Positions 63,781 through 64,000 of a stretch of 64,000 nucleotides of DNA are shown in pieces. The notes under the pieces were generated by a model that was not told the origin of the DNA, did no database searches, and saw nothing but the letters and a program-made list of their open reading frames with translations. Each line of letters begins with the position of its first letter. The stretch's first letter is position 1. A program made the translations under genes and the position numbers. The stretch is from Mytilisepta virgata (taxonomy: Eukaryota > Mollusca > Bivalvia > Mytilida > Mytilidae): contig CM051521.1 in NCBI GenBank assembly GCA_028015205.1, forward strand, positions 108,352,513-108,416,512. The letters are read 5' to 3'.

Positions 63781-64000
63781 TTTTATACGACCGCAAAATT
63801 GTATTGGTATGACATTGGCGTCGTCGTCATCGTCGTCCGAAGACATTTGGTTTTCGCACTATAACTTTAGTATAAGTTAATAGAAATCTATGAAATTTAA
63901 ACACAAGGTTTATGACCACAAAAGGAAGGTTGGGATTGATTTTGGGAGTTTTGGTCCCAACAGTTTAAGAATTAGGGGCCAAAAAAGGGCCCAATAAGCA
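63781..64000 (+). mobile_element. Family A element start, cut by window edge
   Basis: Starts TTTTTATACGACCGCAAAAT, but the palindrome's second arm is deleted: sequence passes directly to GTATTGGTATGAC. Then GTC microsatellite and the first core unit. It lies about 400 bp past the RPS24 poly(A) signal. Confidence 0.85.

Overview
The window is animal nuclear DNA: AT-rich, intron-rich, with many interspersed repeats and no bacterial gene layout. The repeats point to a bivalve mollusc. They include elements with a palindromic end, a (GTC)n microsatellite and 160-bp tandem core units, like the bivalve 'pearl' family, plus hairpin-ended elements finishing in CCAGGTGAGCT and a tRNA-headed SINE. A mytilid is plausible, but nothing in the window fixes the genus.

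Two host genes were rebuilt from conserved protein blocks joined at GT..AG sites with matching phase. On the minus strand, from about 33.1 kb down to 2.95 kb, lies a poly(ADP-ribose) glycohydrolase (PARG) gene. Eighteen coding exons give 621 codons from the ATG through most of the catalytic domain, including GGG-x7-QEE and [11 protein letters not shown]. Only the last ~50 codons are missing, presumably left of the window. On the plus strand, from about 36.5 kb to 63.4 kb, lies the complete small-subunit ribosomal protein gene RPS24: an exon 1 that codes only the ATG, three further coding exons, an 18-nt microexon and a last exon that starts with a stop codon. The two genes diverge, with their start codons 3.4 kb apart.

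Almost everything else is intron or intergenic DNA filled with transposable elements. 0-3 kb: an end of a pearl/Helentron-like element (family A), a 62-bp tandem repeat and a decayed LINE. 3-33 kb: PARG introns with three more family A elements, five hairpin-ended elements (family B), several foldback MITEs, a pogo-like element, a reverse-transcriptase fragment and an LTR-like island. 33-36.5 kb: the divergent intergenic region. 36.5-54.9 kb: RPS24 introns 1 and 2. Intron 2 is 16.2 kb and holds an 8.6-kb composite of nested and tandemly duplicated family A elements. 55-64 kb: two SINEs, another family A element and degenerate tandem repeats.

Main observations: (i) a C-terminal microexon arrangement in RPS24 that matches the vertebrate isoform pattern; (ii) a PCNA-binding-like motif at the extreme N-terminus of PARG; (iii) opposite strand bias of two repeat families relative to the genes that host them, with a possible cause in cryptic poly(A) and splice-donor signals; (iv) clear nested insertions with precise junctions, followed by a 2.92-kb tandem duplication.
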